64,000 nt of DNA, taken from Rhodocollybia butyracea (taxonomy: Eukaryota > Basidiomycota > Agaricomycetes > Agaricales > Omphalotaceae). The notes under the pieces were generated by a model. It was not told where the DNA came from, ran no database searches, and was given only the letters and a program-made list of their open reading frames with translations. The position numbers and the translations under genes are program-made. The stretch is taken from contig JADNRY010000321.1 of the NCBI GenBank assembly GCA_015501585.1, positions 1 through 64,000 of the forward strand, read 5' to 3'. Shown here one piece after another: positions 47,403-57,180 of the stretch (position 1 is the stretch's first letter; each line of letters begins with the position of its first letter).

Positions 47403-48631
47403 ATGTCACTCACCACATCCAAAAAAATTTCTCACAAGGTCAAAAAATTCCTCAACTTATTCGCCTTGGGCATTGCCACAAAGCACCGGCGAGGGGCACA
47501 GTATGACTATCCAAAGCAGACGCTCTTCCAGCCTGATATCTACCTTCCCGGACATGTTTGGGACTCGCAGAACCCTGGTGAGCGGTATGCATCCGTCGGG
47601 GACTTGTGTGCACATATCGGAGATCAACTTCCCATTCATCTTGTGAAGCGTATTGCAAGGGATGTTCTCCGAGACTTGGCAAACTTGCACGGAACACGAG
47701 GAAAGGCGCACGGAGGTACGACTCCTTCAATATGTCGAGGGGGCTGTCTGATTGTCTTTGCAGACATTAATCCGGACAACATCCTTATATCGCCGCAGGA
47801 CATGAAGACGCTGATATCGCAATTTTATGGAGACGGGCAATCACAACACACGATACTTCAGTCATCTGAAATGTCGGACGCTGAAACGCATTTGTTCAAC
47901 GTAGATACAGCAGTAGTTCCCGATTCATCATCAGCGCCGATTCTTTTTAGATTGTGCTGCTCAGAGATAGGCGAGTAATCGTTTCAGGAGAGCAGTATTA
48001 TCGTGCTTCTTGCTTATTCCCACTCCAGGCCGTCCACCTCGCCATGATCCTTTTTGTGATAGGTTTGGTGTGCGTCCGCCGGAAACCCTCCTAGATGCCC
48101 CCCAGAGTATGAGCGCAGATCTATGGACTCTAGGATGCGTAGTAAGTTGGTTTTATTGTTGATTATTCGTAGGACCCCGAATAATCACTCCATAGCTTTA
48201 CGAACTCATTACCGGGGAAAGTCTTTTCGATCCATTCTTCCAAACAGTCGAATTGGGTCTTACACCCGAAGAATCTCATCTCATCCAGATCATTGAACTC
48301 CTGGGTGAATTCTCGTGCGACGTTGTGAAAACTGGAAAGAATTGGCGCAGGTGGTTTTTATAATGATGGTGTGCTATCCCACTCATACTTACGCTTTGAG
48401 TTTCACACCGACTGACTCTAAAATCCCAATCAAGGTTCTTTACGCCTCGATACGACATATTACCCTATCACGCTAAAGGATATTCTCGAATTACGGATCG
48501 AAGGCGCAGAAGTTCCCCACACAGCCGACTTACTGGGATCGATGCTAAGGCTACGTCCACACGAGCGGGCCAAACCCGCAGACCTGATAAATCATCCGTG
48601 GTTTGACAACGTGGAAGATGAACATATATGA
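47403..48631 (+). CDS. SRPK-like protein kinase, probably a pseudokinase
   Basis: The start MSLTTSKKISHKVKKFLNLF leads directly to YPKQTLFQPDIYLPGHVWDS and the helix HLVKRIARDVLRDLANLHG; there is no glycine loop or VAIK lysine. The catalytic loop reads KAHGDINPDNILIS (Asp kept). After a GC-AG intron at 47971, GRPPRHDPFCDRFGVRPPE (SRPK-type activation segment) and DLWTLGCVLYELITGESLF follow. The DFG site is replaced by LCCSEIG. C-lobe ends at MLRLRPHERAKPADLINHP. A T5 run at 48355-48359 breaks the frame before DGSLRLDTTYYPI; T4 would restore it. A scaffold role is more likely than catalysis. Confidence 0.7.
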
Positions 48632-48911
48632 ATATATGCAAGTCGCAGCGCTGTGTACAGGAACCGGACAGACAATGTTTTGTTTTTGAAAGATGATACT
48701 TTATGTAGTTTTCTTACATAGGTGGATACTATCAAAATGAGTTTCCACATCGACTTGACACATTTTTGAGAATCATGTAACATATCTTTGCAGCTGTGCA
48801 CAAGGATTTGGAGAATTCGAGTCGCTCAATTCATCCAAAACCGATAGCACTTCGAAAGGTTTTTGATGGTCGCCGGGCCGAGTCTTTACTCAAACTTCCT
48901 TCGTCCTTCCT

Positions 48912-49146
48912 ATGTTCACTCCCCCTCTTCCTCCAAGACCACCTCTAACTCTACAACAGCGACGAGTACGAGTCATGCTGGCAACATTTCCAATGATTGT
49001 GGTGACCGGATGTCAGTATATCTTTCCTTCAATTTCCACCTGCTCAACTATCTGTCCATCGTTGTTCTTCAGATGTGCTGTACAAACGTCTAGTCCTTGA
49101 GGAACCTCAGAAGAAATTTCCTAGACCACCTCCGACATCAGAATAA
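48912..49146 (+). CDS. short single-pass membrane protein, conserved-looking
   Basis: Two exons (48912-49011, 49073-49146) sum to 174 bases, 57 residues. The layout is MFTPPLPPRPPLTLQQRR, a hydrophobic helix VMLATFPMIVVTGYVLYK crossing the splice site, and a basic/Pro-rich tail ending PRPPPTSE. The size and one-helix topology resemble small mitochondrial inner-membrane proteins; I do not recognise a named family. It is divergent from MIC10. Confidence 0.6.
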
Positions 49147-49447
49147 CCAACACAATCCACGTCGAGCTCGTTTTAAAATGTCGGAGCAGAGAAACGTGTG
49201 TTTGGGGCCGAGTTTGTAGCTACTCGAGACAAAGATAACGACCAGCACGAGAAAATAATATACTGCCCCTGAGGAATACAGAATTCGTAGCAGATAACAT
49301 ATGCTGGATAATCATTGGTTCTGTGTAGAATTATGCGTAGAACTCAAGAGGATGCCAATGGAATTTCCTGCTTCTCTATTCACTCTGAGCCTCTCTCTAT
49401 TAACCTCCTTTTTGTGTTTGTAAAGAATCGCCAGAATCTCGATAATT

Positions 49448-49948
49448 CTACTTGGCCTCGGATACTGGAGCAGGAATGATTCGCGTGCCAGGTACTCTGG
49501 CAGGATTAAACGAACGGTCGCAGTCTGCATATGCAGCTCCGGCGCCGAAACCAGTGGAGAGAGCAATTGGCCATGTGCGTCCTGGAAGTAAGGAAACCGA
49601 TGAGAACAGCGGTCGAGTTCAAGGAAGATGATGAACTAACGCCGAAAGAAAATGACGGATGCAACAACGCCTGCGCTAAAGCCTACACCTCTGTATATTT
49701 ATTGAGAAGTTGAAGAAAACTATACAGCAAGCTATAGCACGTACGCTTTAACAACGAAATCTGCCACTGATACAGCCCAAAGAGTTCAACCGTAAGTTTT
49801 CCCGTAAGTTTCCGGAAATACAAAATAGACTTACAACAGCGGTCATACTAAGAAAATTTATGTTAGTAAAGTAAATCCATGGTAGAAAGATAAAAAGTAC
49901 CTTTTGTCCAAGAATGTCTTCGCTGGAAACTGGTTTTGTTGAAGACAT
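49448..49948 (-). CDS. MIC10: MICOS complex subunit Mic10
   Basis: Five exons (49948-49901, 49847-49835, 49766-49745, 49690-49641, 49581-49448) sum to 267 bases and 88 residues. The protein reads MSSTKPVSSEDILGQKYDRC, then GVGFSAGVVASVIFFRR and TWPIALSTGFGAGAAYADC. The SED-LGxKYDRC opening and the two glycine-zipper helices are diagnostic for Mic10, which bends the inner membrane at crista junctions. Exons of 13 and 22 bases hide the gene from simple ORF scanning. All introns are GT-AG. An upstream ATG would add MPYII. Confidence 0.9.
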
Positions 49949-50049
49949 GATGATGTACGGCAATTGAGTGAGGAATAATGCAGTGACGACATCAAGCGCA
50001 GTGTTGCTATATCTGTTGTTTCTTTACCACCACTTTTGTTGCCTCAAAA

Positions 50050-53000
50050 ATGGCACACCAATCGCCCATGGTCTCAATACCTCGCAAATCCACAGACGAA
50101 GTCGACTGGACAACACCAATTCGCAATCTCATCGCCCAATCTTACGGAGAAGGCCCTGATAATTATGCTACAGAATGTGCTTCTCTGCAAAGATGTAGAC
50201 AGGACGCTGTACGAGGTGCTGGCAGCGATTCAACAGGTATTTCATAACCATCTTCAATATTAAACTGCTTTAAACGATAACTCAGCCAGGGACCTGTTAT
50301 ACAAGTACTTTGGCCAGCTTGAACTGCTTGAGCTACGGTTTTCAGAGATCCGAGTGACATTTCCTTGGAGAGACGCTTTTACGAACAAGCTTACGACACA
50401 AACTTCCATTGCTTTCGAAAAAGCTTCCATCTTGTTCCAAATCGCTGGCACACACTCTGCCATCGCAGCTTCACAGAGTAGATCAGATCCCGAAGGAATC
50501 AAGCGCGCGTTCTACTACTTTAAAACCTGCGCGGGCATGCTTACTTATATCAACGATAACTTTCTTCATGCCCCTTCGACTGATTTAAGCAGAGAGGTCG
50601 TTAAATTCTTGGTAGCAGTAATCCTGGCACAGGCAACCGAGGTGTTTTTCGAAAAATGCACAGATGAGAAGAAGAACGCCGCGCTCGTATCCAAAGTCGG
50701 CGCCCAAGCGGCATCAATGTACACTGCTTTGGTGGAGCATGTCAAGGAATTCATGGGTAAAGGTATATTCGACCGGAATTGGGTCACATTGATTCAGGTA
50801 AGTTGTGCATATATTTACCGCGATTGCGACTAATTATGCATAGGTCAAAGCGAAATACTTTGTCTCTCTATCTAACTTCTACCGTGGTATGGCTGATGAC
50901 GCTGCCGGAAAACATGGTGATGCCCTCGCTAGATATACCATCGCCGAGACCAACGCCAAAGAGGCTTCTAGGCTAGCTGGTACCTTCAATTCTGCCTTTG
51001 TCTCTACCCTCTCACCAACTCTACCTTCCGATGCCGGCTCCTCACTCGTCGAGCGTATGAAAGCTCATCTCTCACTATGCACCGATCGCAAAGCCGAAGC
51101 CACACGCGAGAACGACTTGATCTACAATGCAGTCCTGCCTAACCCAGAATCACTTCCTGCTATTGAGAAGTTTTCCGTGGCAACACCAGTCCCTATCCAG
51201 GAAGTCTATGGAACACCAGAGGTGCAAAAGACAATTGGACCAGACATTTTTATCCGGCTTGTACCGCTCAGTGTGCACGAAAGTGCTTCAGTGTACTCTG
51301 AGGAAAAAAGCCAAGCTCGTTCGAGGAGAGGTGGAGAAATCAGAGGGAGCTGAAGGCGAGGCGCGTTCCGCATTAGATATGATGGGTGTCAAGGACGGCT
51401 TGACGCGGTTCCGGGCTATGGCCGAAGGCGAAGTAGGCGGAGAAGATGAGGTACCCATCGATGTACGTAGGTGGAAGGAAGACATTTCCCTCATCGGAGG
51501 TCGGGAGCCCGTCGAGACGCTATTAGGCCAGCTTGCTCGGAAGAAGGAGACCGTGAAGAAGGAGTTGGATGAAATCTCAAAAGAACTCGAATTAGAATCG
51601 AGGGATTGCGAGATGATGAGGGTCAAGTACGATCACAAATGGACACAGAACCCTTCTGCGGGCTACACCAAATCTTTTCGAGAAGAGCTTAAATCGCATT
51701 TCGGTAGCCTAGAGGCGGCAGCGTCGTCGGATGGTCAGGTTATGACCCTCTGGAATGCAGTGAGACAGGACATCGGGCTACTAATGAGTAGAGATGTTGA
51801 GGATGTGTTTAGAGCTAGCACAGAAAGAGGTGCGGGCTCAGAGAACTTGCTGGATCTGGATGTTGGTGCAGATGGAGACGACTCTGAAGAGAGATCCAGG
51901 ATTGGGGGTATGGTTTCGGAGATTGATGAGAGACTTGGAAAATTGAACAAAATTTCAAGAGAGCGGAGTGAAATTTTGAAGGATCTCAAGGAAAAGGTAT
52001 TTTCCCAGTATTTTTCAAGTGCGCGTCAGCTGATTATTCCCTGTAGATTCAAACCGATGATGTTTCGCATCTGCTCCTCCTGAACAGGCGTAACAGCAGT
52101 GTTGAACCTGCCCTCTTCGCCGCCGAGCTTGAGAAATTCCGCCCGTACCAACAGCGTCTGTCAGCTACCTTCCACCATCAAGAAGGAACTTTGCAGGAAA
52201 TCGGCGCTTTGTGGAAGAAGTTGAGAGAAATTGGTAGTCGAGGTGCGGGAGCTCGTAAATGGGACGAGCGGGAGAAACGCAAGAAGGAGACTGTCATGAG
52301 ATTCTCGAGAGCCCGAGAAGGCTATATGGAAGTTCGTGACGGGCTTGCGTGAGTAAGAGCTTTTTATCGATGCCCACGCATGCTAATGCGGCTACAGCAA
52401 GGGCCTAAACTTTTACAACGAACTCACTGATCTCGCGGGTACTCTACGGAGGAATGTCAAGTCGTACGTCTCGGGACGAGCGACGGAGCGGGAGGGGTTA
52501 GTCCGTCAGCTGGAGGTGGAGAAACGGCTTTCGTTTTCTGGTTCTGCAGGAAGTGGTTCAGCTCCTCCGCCATTGGCTGCGAAACCACCTTTGCCTCCTC
52601 CACCTCCGTCTACCGACCTGAGTTCATCTATGGCGTCGATGAACTTACATTCTTCTGGGCCCCCGACGCAGTGGAGAAATACTCCTACACCTCCGACAGG
52701 TCCAAGTGCCCCCACAGCGTCTTCCTACTCACACTCATCACCTGCAGCACCACCCGGACGTTCGGGTACCGGTGGGCCAGGACAACGACAACCATCATAC
52801 TTTCCGCCGCCTCCGACACAACCTCCTTCCTCCCAACCGTCATATCCGTCCAGTCCAGCACCAGCAGGACTCCCTCCGCCTCCGCCGCCTATACATCAGT
52901 CTTCGTACTCTTATCAACGGCCCGAACAGTCACCTCAGCCTCCATCGCAATATGGTGGTAATACGTTCTCGTCTCCCCCTCCCCCCAGGCCTCCGACCGA

Positions 53001-53124
53001 CCCGTATGGCAGCCTCGGGATGTTCAACTCATCTACTCCACCGCCACCTCCCCCTCAACAACATCAGCAACACTACTCGTACGGAAGTGCATCTGCACCT
53101 CCTCCTCCACCCTCACAACAACCA

Positions 53125-53160
<36 letters not shown>

Positions 53161-53409
53161 CAACAACAACAGCCTGCATACCAGAATTATCAACAGCCGT
53201 CCCAGCAGCAATATACAGGATATGGGCCCCCACCACCTCAACAACAACAACAATCAAACTATGGGGCCGCATATGGTTCTCATCCTCCACCGCAGCAGCA
53301 ATCGAGCTTTGGTGGGTATGATTCGCACCAGGGTGGATACCAAGGGTTTCCGCCACCACCGCCTCAACAGCAGCAGCAGCAGTATGGAGGTTATGGGCCT
53401 GGGCGATGA
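50050..53409 (+). CDS. BRO1: BRO1-domain protein (ESCRT-associated Bro1/ALIX)
   Basis: The protein opens MAHQSPMVSIPRKSTDEVDW, followed by the BRO1 domain (LIAQSYGEGPDNYATECASL, ARDLLYKYFGQLELLELRFS, FEKASILFQIAGTHSAIAAS, FYYFKTCAGMLTYINDNF). The V-domain coiled coils (KKETVKKELDEISKELELES) come next, then a long Pro/Gln-rich tail with PPPPP runs and a CAG/CAA tract at 53122-53171. Bro1 binds Snf7/ESCRT-III and coordinates cargo deubiquitination in multivesicular bodies. An A6 run at 51304-51309 breaks the frame (A5 restores EEKAKLVRGEVEK). Introns of about 50-60 bp lie near 50237, 50797, 51996 and 52349. Confidence 0.9.
53122..53171 (+). repeat. CAG/CAA trinucleotide tract (poly-Gln)
   Basis: About 17 uninterrupted glutamine codons, first CAG then CAA, within the BRO1 tail. 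It is likely to vary in length. Confidence 0.9.
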
Positions 53410-54643
53410 TATGCATTGTGAAATATAGAGTAATGTACTCGTAAGCTGACGGGAATATAATGGCCATATAACTGGTGTTGTTCATGCTCTCCGTTACGTA
53501 TTTTTTGCTAACTTCGTTTGGTTTTCTGTTACTGTGCCCGTGAGGAAGGGGTAATTTAGCTTATCAATTATGTATCAAGCGAATAAAACGACAGCCCTAT
53601 TGCAATGTGACCTCGCTTGACCTCGACTCCCAAAACTTGAAATCGGACGGAATCGGCCTACATCGAGTCGGCCTGTTGTTGACCAGGTGGCCGCTTTCCA
53701 ACACAGTGCTGGAACGGCTTCACCCACATTGTGCTGATCGGCCCTCGCACGTTATTTCTGGAAGTTTCCGCTACTAATCACTAAGTACAGTCTCCTACAT
53801 AATGGTACAGTAAACTCACCCTCCTACTTGTACTTGTACATAATAGATGACTTTGTAAACGAAGTTCACACGGCAGGCATAACTAGCGGGCGTTTAAACA
53901 GCTTTTCCGAATTCGACAATGGCGTGTTAGATTCGAGCCAGTAGTTTCTTGTCGACACTTTGATGACTGACGATCAGCCGTGTCGGTGAGTGTGATTTCA
54001 TATCACAACTCTACAGCAGGGACTAGTTCGAGTCTAATGGCGTGTAGGCGTATTTTTCACTCCAAATTGAGTACCCCATCTCTGTCGATCCGGGACAGTA
54101 ACAACATTGGAAAGTGCCCCTGTATATCGTACGTTGGTCTCTTGATTCTTGAAACAAGCCATCTTCCTGGTACGTTATTACATCTTCTAGAAGCCTGCGC
54201 AGTTTTAGTATCCAGATCTGGTGTACAGGTGGCAGGAGGAACCATAGCAAGCCTTGATCTTCTAGCTTTTGGACCACACTGCTAATATCCTTTCTTTCTT
54301 CCTTCCTTTCTTCTGACTCAGAATCGCAAGCTCTTTCGGTCGAAATCCTTTCCGTGTTAATGTAGTAGAAATTCTCTATATATTTGCTATTTTGCCGTGT
54401 CGCTCCAACTCGAATTGCAGTTCGGTGCAATATGGCTCAAAAGAACCGTCACATTTGTGGCTGCAACAAAGTCTTTTTGACTTTTGGAAGTCCTGGGTAG
54501 CTGTCTTGTCTTTTACATACGTATCAGCCACGTTGTTTAAGGATCTACTACGGTAAAGTTTCATTTCACACTCAGCGTAGAACTATAAAATCTTCGTTTG
54601 AAGTGGCTGGAACTCAGTTTTCTTTCTTTCTTCGAACCACTAC
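53410..54643. other. intergenic with a MITE
   Basis: No gene was recognised. It contains MITE family 2 copy B (53926-54038) and a TTTCTTCC-rich tract at about 54290-54312. The part before 54644 is the dynamin leader. Confidence 0.45.
53926..54038. mobile_element. MITE family 2, copy B
   Basis: A 113 bp element with ends GTTAGATTCGAGCCAG and CTAGTTCGAGTCTAAT, related to the copy at 24207. It is flanked by GGCGT on both sides (53921-53925 and 54039-54043). The interior is only loosely similar to copy A, with shared stretches CACTTTGATGA and CAGCAG. Confidence 0.7.
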
Positions 54644-54859
54644 ATGGCAGACAGTTCATCTTCGATTGACTCAGATTTCACTAGCAATGTCAATTCTGAC
54701 CCCACCGATATAAGCGTTGGGCTATCGAGTGCACAACTTGGGAAAGGACGTCGACGGATGTTGGACCTGGTCAACCAGCTTCATGCTACTGACTTGCCTC
54801 AGATTGCGGTTATAGGAAACCAGAGTGCAGGGAAGTCTTCGCTCATTGAAGCTATATTC

Positions 54860-55682
54860 GGACACGCCCAGTAGGACCCTTGATCAAAAAACAGTCACGT
54901 GATCGGTCCGGCGGTCCGTTTCGTTGCAACTTCGCATAACTCCAACTGGCTTCGTTATCATTCGTTTACTACGGTGATAAGATGTTTTTTAGACCAAATA
55001 TAGCTTCGTGAATGGTTATTGTTGAAAAATAATGCTGAATCTACAATATTTGAGCAGATGTGTGCAGTACACAACAGTGAGTACTCAAGCAAGTCCTCTG
55101 TTTAGCGCGTTCTTTCTTGTGAGCATATACCTTTCCAAAGAATGAATGAAAAGGTGAAGTTGACATACTCTTAGCAGAAAAGGAAGGATTGACATCTAAA
55201 GCTATGGAAAAAATGTACGCGCAGTTCCTTTCACGAGCTTTCGCGGCTATCCAAACGAGTTCCCGCGCAATCAACGCACAATACACATACCAGCTGCGTA
55301 CCGGTACAAGTTATGTACTCAGCCACAAGAGGACGTGCAGAAAAAAAATTGAGATGTCCTAAGAGCTTCAACTGCGTATATGGAAAAGGCAGGTGAACGA
55401 TACGGAAAATTCAAAGCTATTCAAAGCTTGTTGAGCTTTGGTTAAGCTTGCCAATAGTATCACACCTCCCTGACCCTATTAAACACTTGTAAATACTTTC
55501 AATCTGTCTTGGGTCTTGACATACGTGTGTTTGAGATTTATTCTGCTATACTCTATGTACATACACGACGTCAAACCTGTATTAAAGGCGAGGTTGGCTA
55601 AGTACAAGCTAAGTAGCGACGAAACGGACCGCCGGACCGATCACGTGACTGTTTTTGATCAAGGGTCCTACTGGGCGTGTCC
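54860..55682. mobile_element. 823 bp inverted-repeat DNA element in the dynamin gene
   Basis: The two ends are inverted copies of about 65 bp: GGACACGCCCAGTAGGACCC at the left and GGGTCCTACTGGGCGTGTCC at the right, extending through GTCACGTGATCGGTCCGGCG. The flanks TATATTC (54853-54859) and TATATCC (55683-55689) look like a 7 bp target duplication with one changed base. Removing the element rejoins the dynamin P-loop exon in frame (EAI-SGITLP). No transposase is encoded, so it is non-autonomous. Confidence 0.88.
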
Positions 55683-55990
55683 TATATCCGGTATTACCTT
55701 ACCGCGTGCGTCTGGGACGTGCACTCGGTGGGTTTCGTCAAACCTTACCTGCAGAATCTGACTTCTGTCCTCCAGCTGTCCAACTGAGTGTCGCCTTTCC
55801 TATGCCGAGGCTCCTGCCCTTTGGAAATGCGTCATCTTTATTCGCACTATTACTGACAAAAATGGCCAACCGCTCGGACGTGCCCGTAATGAGCAGTTCG
55901 GGGATGTTATCTTCGACAAAGAAGATGTCGAGGAACGGATCAAGCGTGCTCAATACGCCATTTTGAACCCAGACGTTCCGTGGAACCAGA

Positions 55991-57180
55991 TGAAATCCCC
56001 GACTCTGACCGAAGGGAAGAGAGGGTCTTGTGAACCTCGTTTCTTATCTGATCCTTCAGATTTCTGCTATGACGCAATACTTCGCACACTGATTGGATGA
56101 TGTTTGGCGATAACGTTTTCACAGGTTTCAACCACTACAACTCTATCGCCGTACGTATCAGCTTTCAGCACCATATCCACTTCTGCCGCCGTATCTTGTT
56201 TCTAGGACCACTTTTACCATTACACTTCCGCTGCCACATCTTGTTTCTAGGACCAGTTTTACTGTTACCTCTGCCACCATATCTTGTTTCTAGGATCACT
56301 TTTGCTGTTATGAATGCTATGTATACAGTACAGTACGAGAGATTTCTCTCAGTGAAAAGACAATCCTGGGCCATCATACCAATGCTGTTGAATTCGGTTC
56401 CTTTTTCTATGTTACAGTGCTTCCTCAGATGATTGGGAAGAGGTTTAAAACTCGGAAGGCTGCTATATGTTTGATATGCTTGCGAATGCATGGTGAATTT
56501 GTTGATATTGAAGATGATAATATGTTTGAGCATGTTGGCCCAGGCTATAGGCAAGTATTCGGCTCCGCATTGGCTTCTGAGATGATGCAAGTTGATTCAG
56601 AATTCTGGTGGAGTTGATCATGTACTTCTTCGGAAGAGTGTTTTGAAAAAGGTTGAAGGTGTGTTTCATTGCACAGATGAGGATGATGTATCACAGATGG
56701 TGAATGCGTTACTCCACTTGTAGCTTGAAGACATTTCTGTTGATCGACCCAAACTCATCTGTACATCGTGTAAGTGTTCAAGTTCTTTTGACCTACCGCG
56801 ATAACTGTAAATCAAAGTGGACATAAACACGTCAAGCTATTCACATTCACCTCTGACAAAATTCAAACTGTAGTTTCATTCCTCAATCGTTAATTTAGTA
56901 CCATTTTTTTGTAATGATAACCAACGCTTTCGCCTATACATCGAAAAACTAATAATACAATAACACCATAACATATATGAGCACATGCAATAATTAGCTT
57001 ATGAAAACACTGGTACAAAACACCGACACTTCACGCGCACGCCCAACCGCTACCGACCACCTACTTACAGCAAAGAAAGCAGTCCATCATTCAACCACAA
57101 CACTGAGCATTATCCTCCACTTCTACAACTAATAACCAAAGGAGAAAGTCTGGTTCGGACCCGATCTCAGAGTCGGGGAC
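55991..57180. mobile_element. unexplained 1.15-1.2 kb insertion in the dynamin gene
   Basis: Between two adjacent dynamin segments lies DNA without dynamin similarity. Near its borders are inverted sequences: TCCCCGACTCTGA at about 55996 and TCAGAGTCGGGGA at about 57165. They could be terminal repeats of an element whose exact ends and target duplication I cannot fix. The interior includes a 3-unit minisatellite and a short frame MIGKRFKTRKAAICLICLRM. Confidence 0.45.
56175..56318. repeat. three-unit minisatellite (about 45 bp period)
   Basis: ATCTTGTTTCTAGGACCA or a close variant recurs at about 56192, 56237 and 56281, each followed by CTTTTAC/GTTTTAC/CTTTTGC-type sequence. It lies in the second dynamin insertion. 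Confidence 0.75.

Noticed and set aside
53122..53171. Regular repeat resembling a CRISPR-type array
   Set aside because: It is a trinucleotide poly-Gln tract inside a coding exon; there are no spacers and the organism is eukaryotic.
52706..53428. Plus-strand 240-codon alternative frame in BRO1 (Asn/His/Ser-rich)
   Set aside because: It overlaps the BRO1 Pro/Gln-rich tail in another frame; composition follows from the repeats.
53033..53485. Minus-strand 150-codon frame with poly-Ala and poly-Val
   Set aside because: Antisense shadow of the CAG/CAA tract and Pro-rich tail of BRO1.
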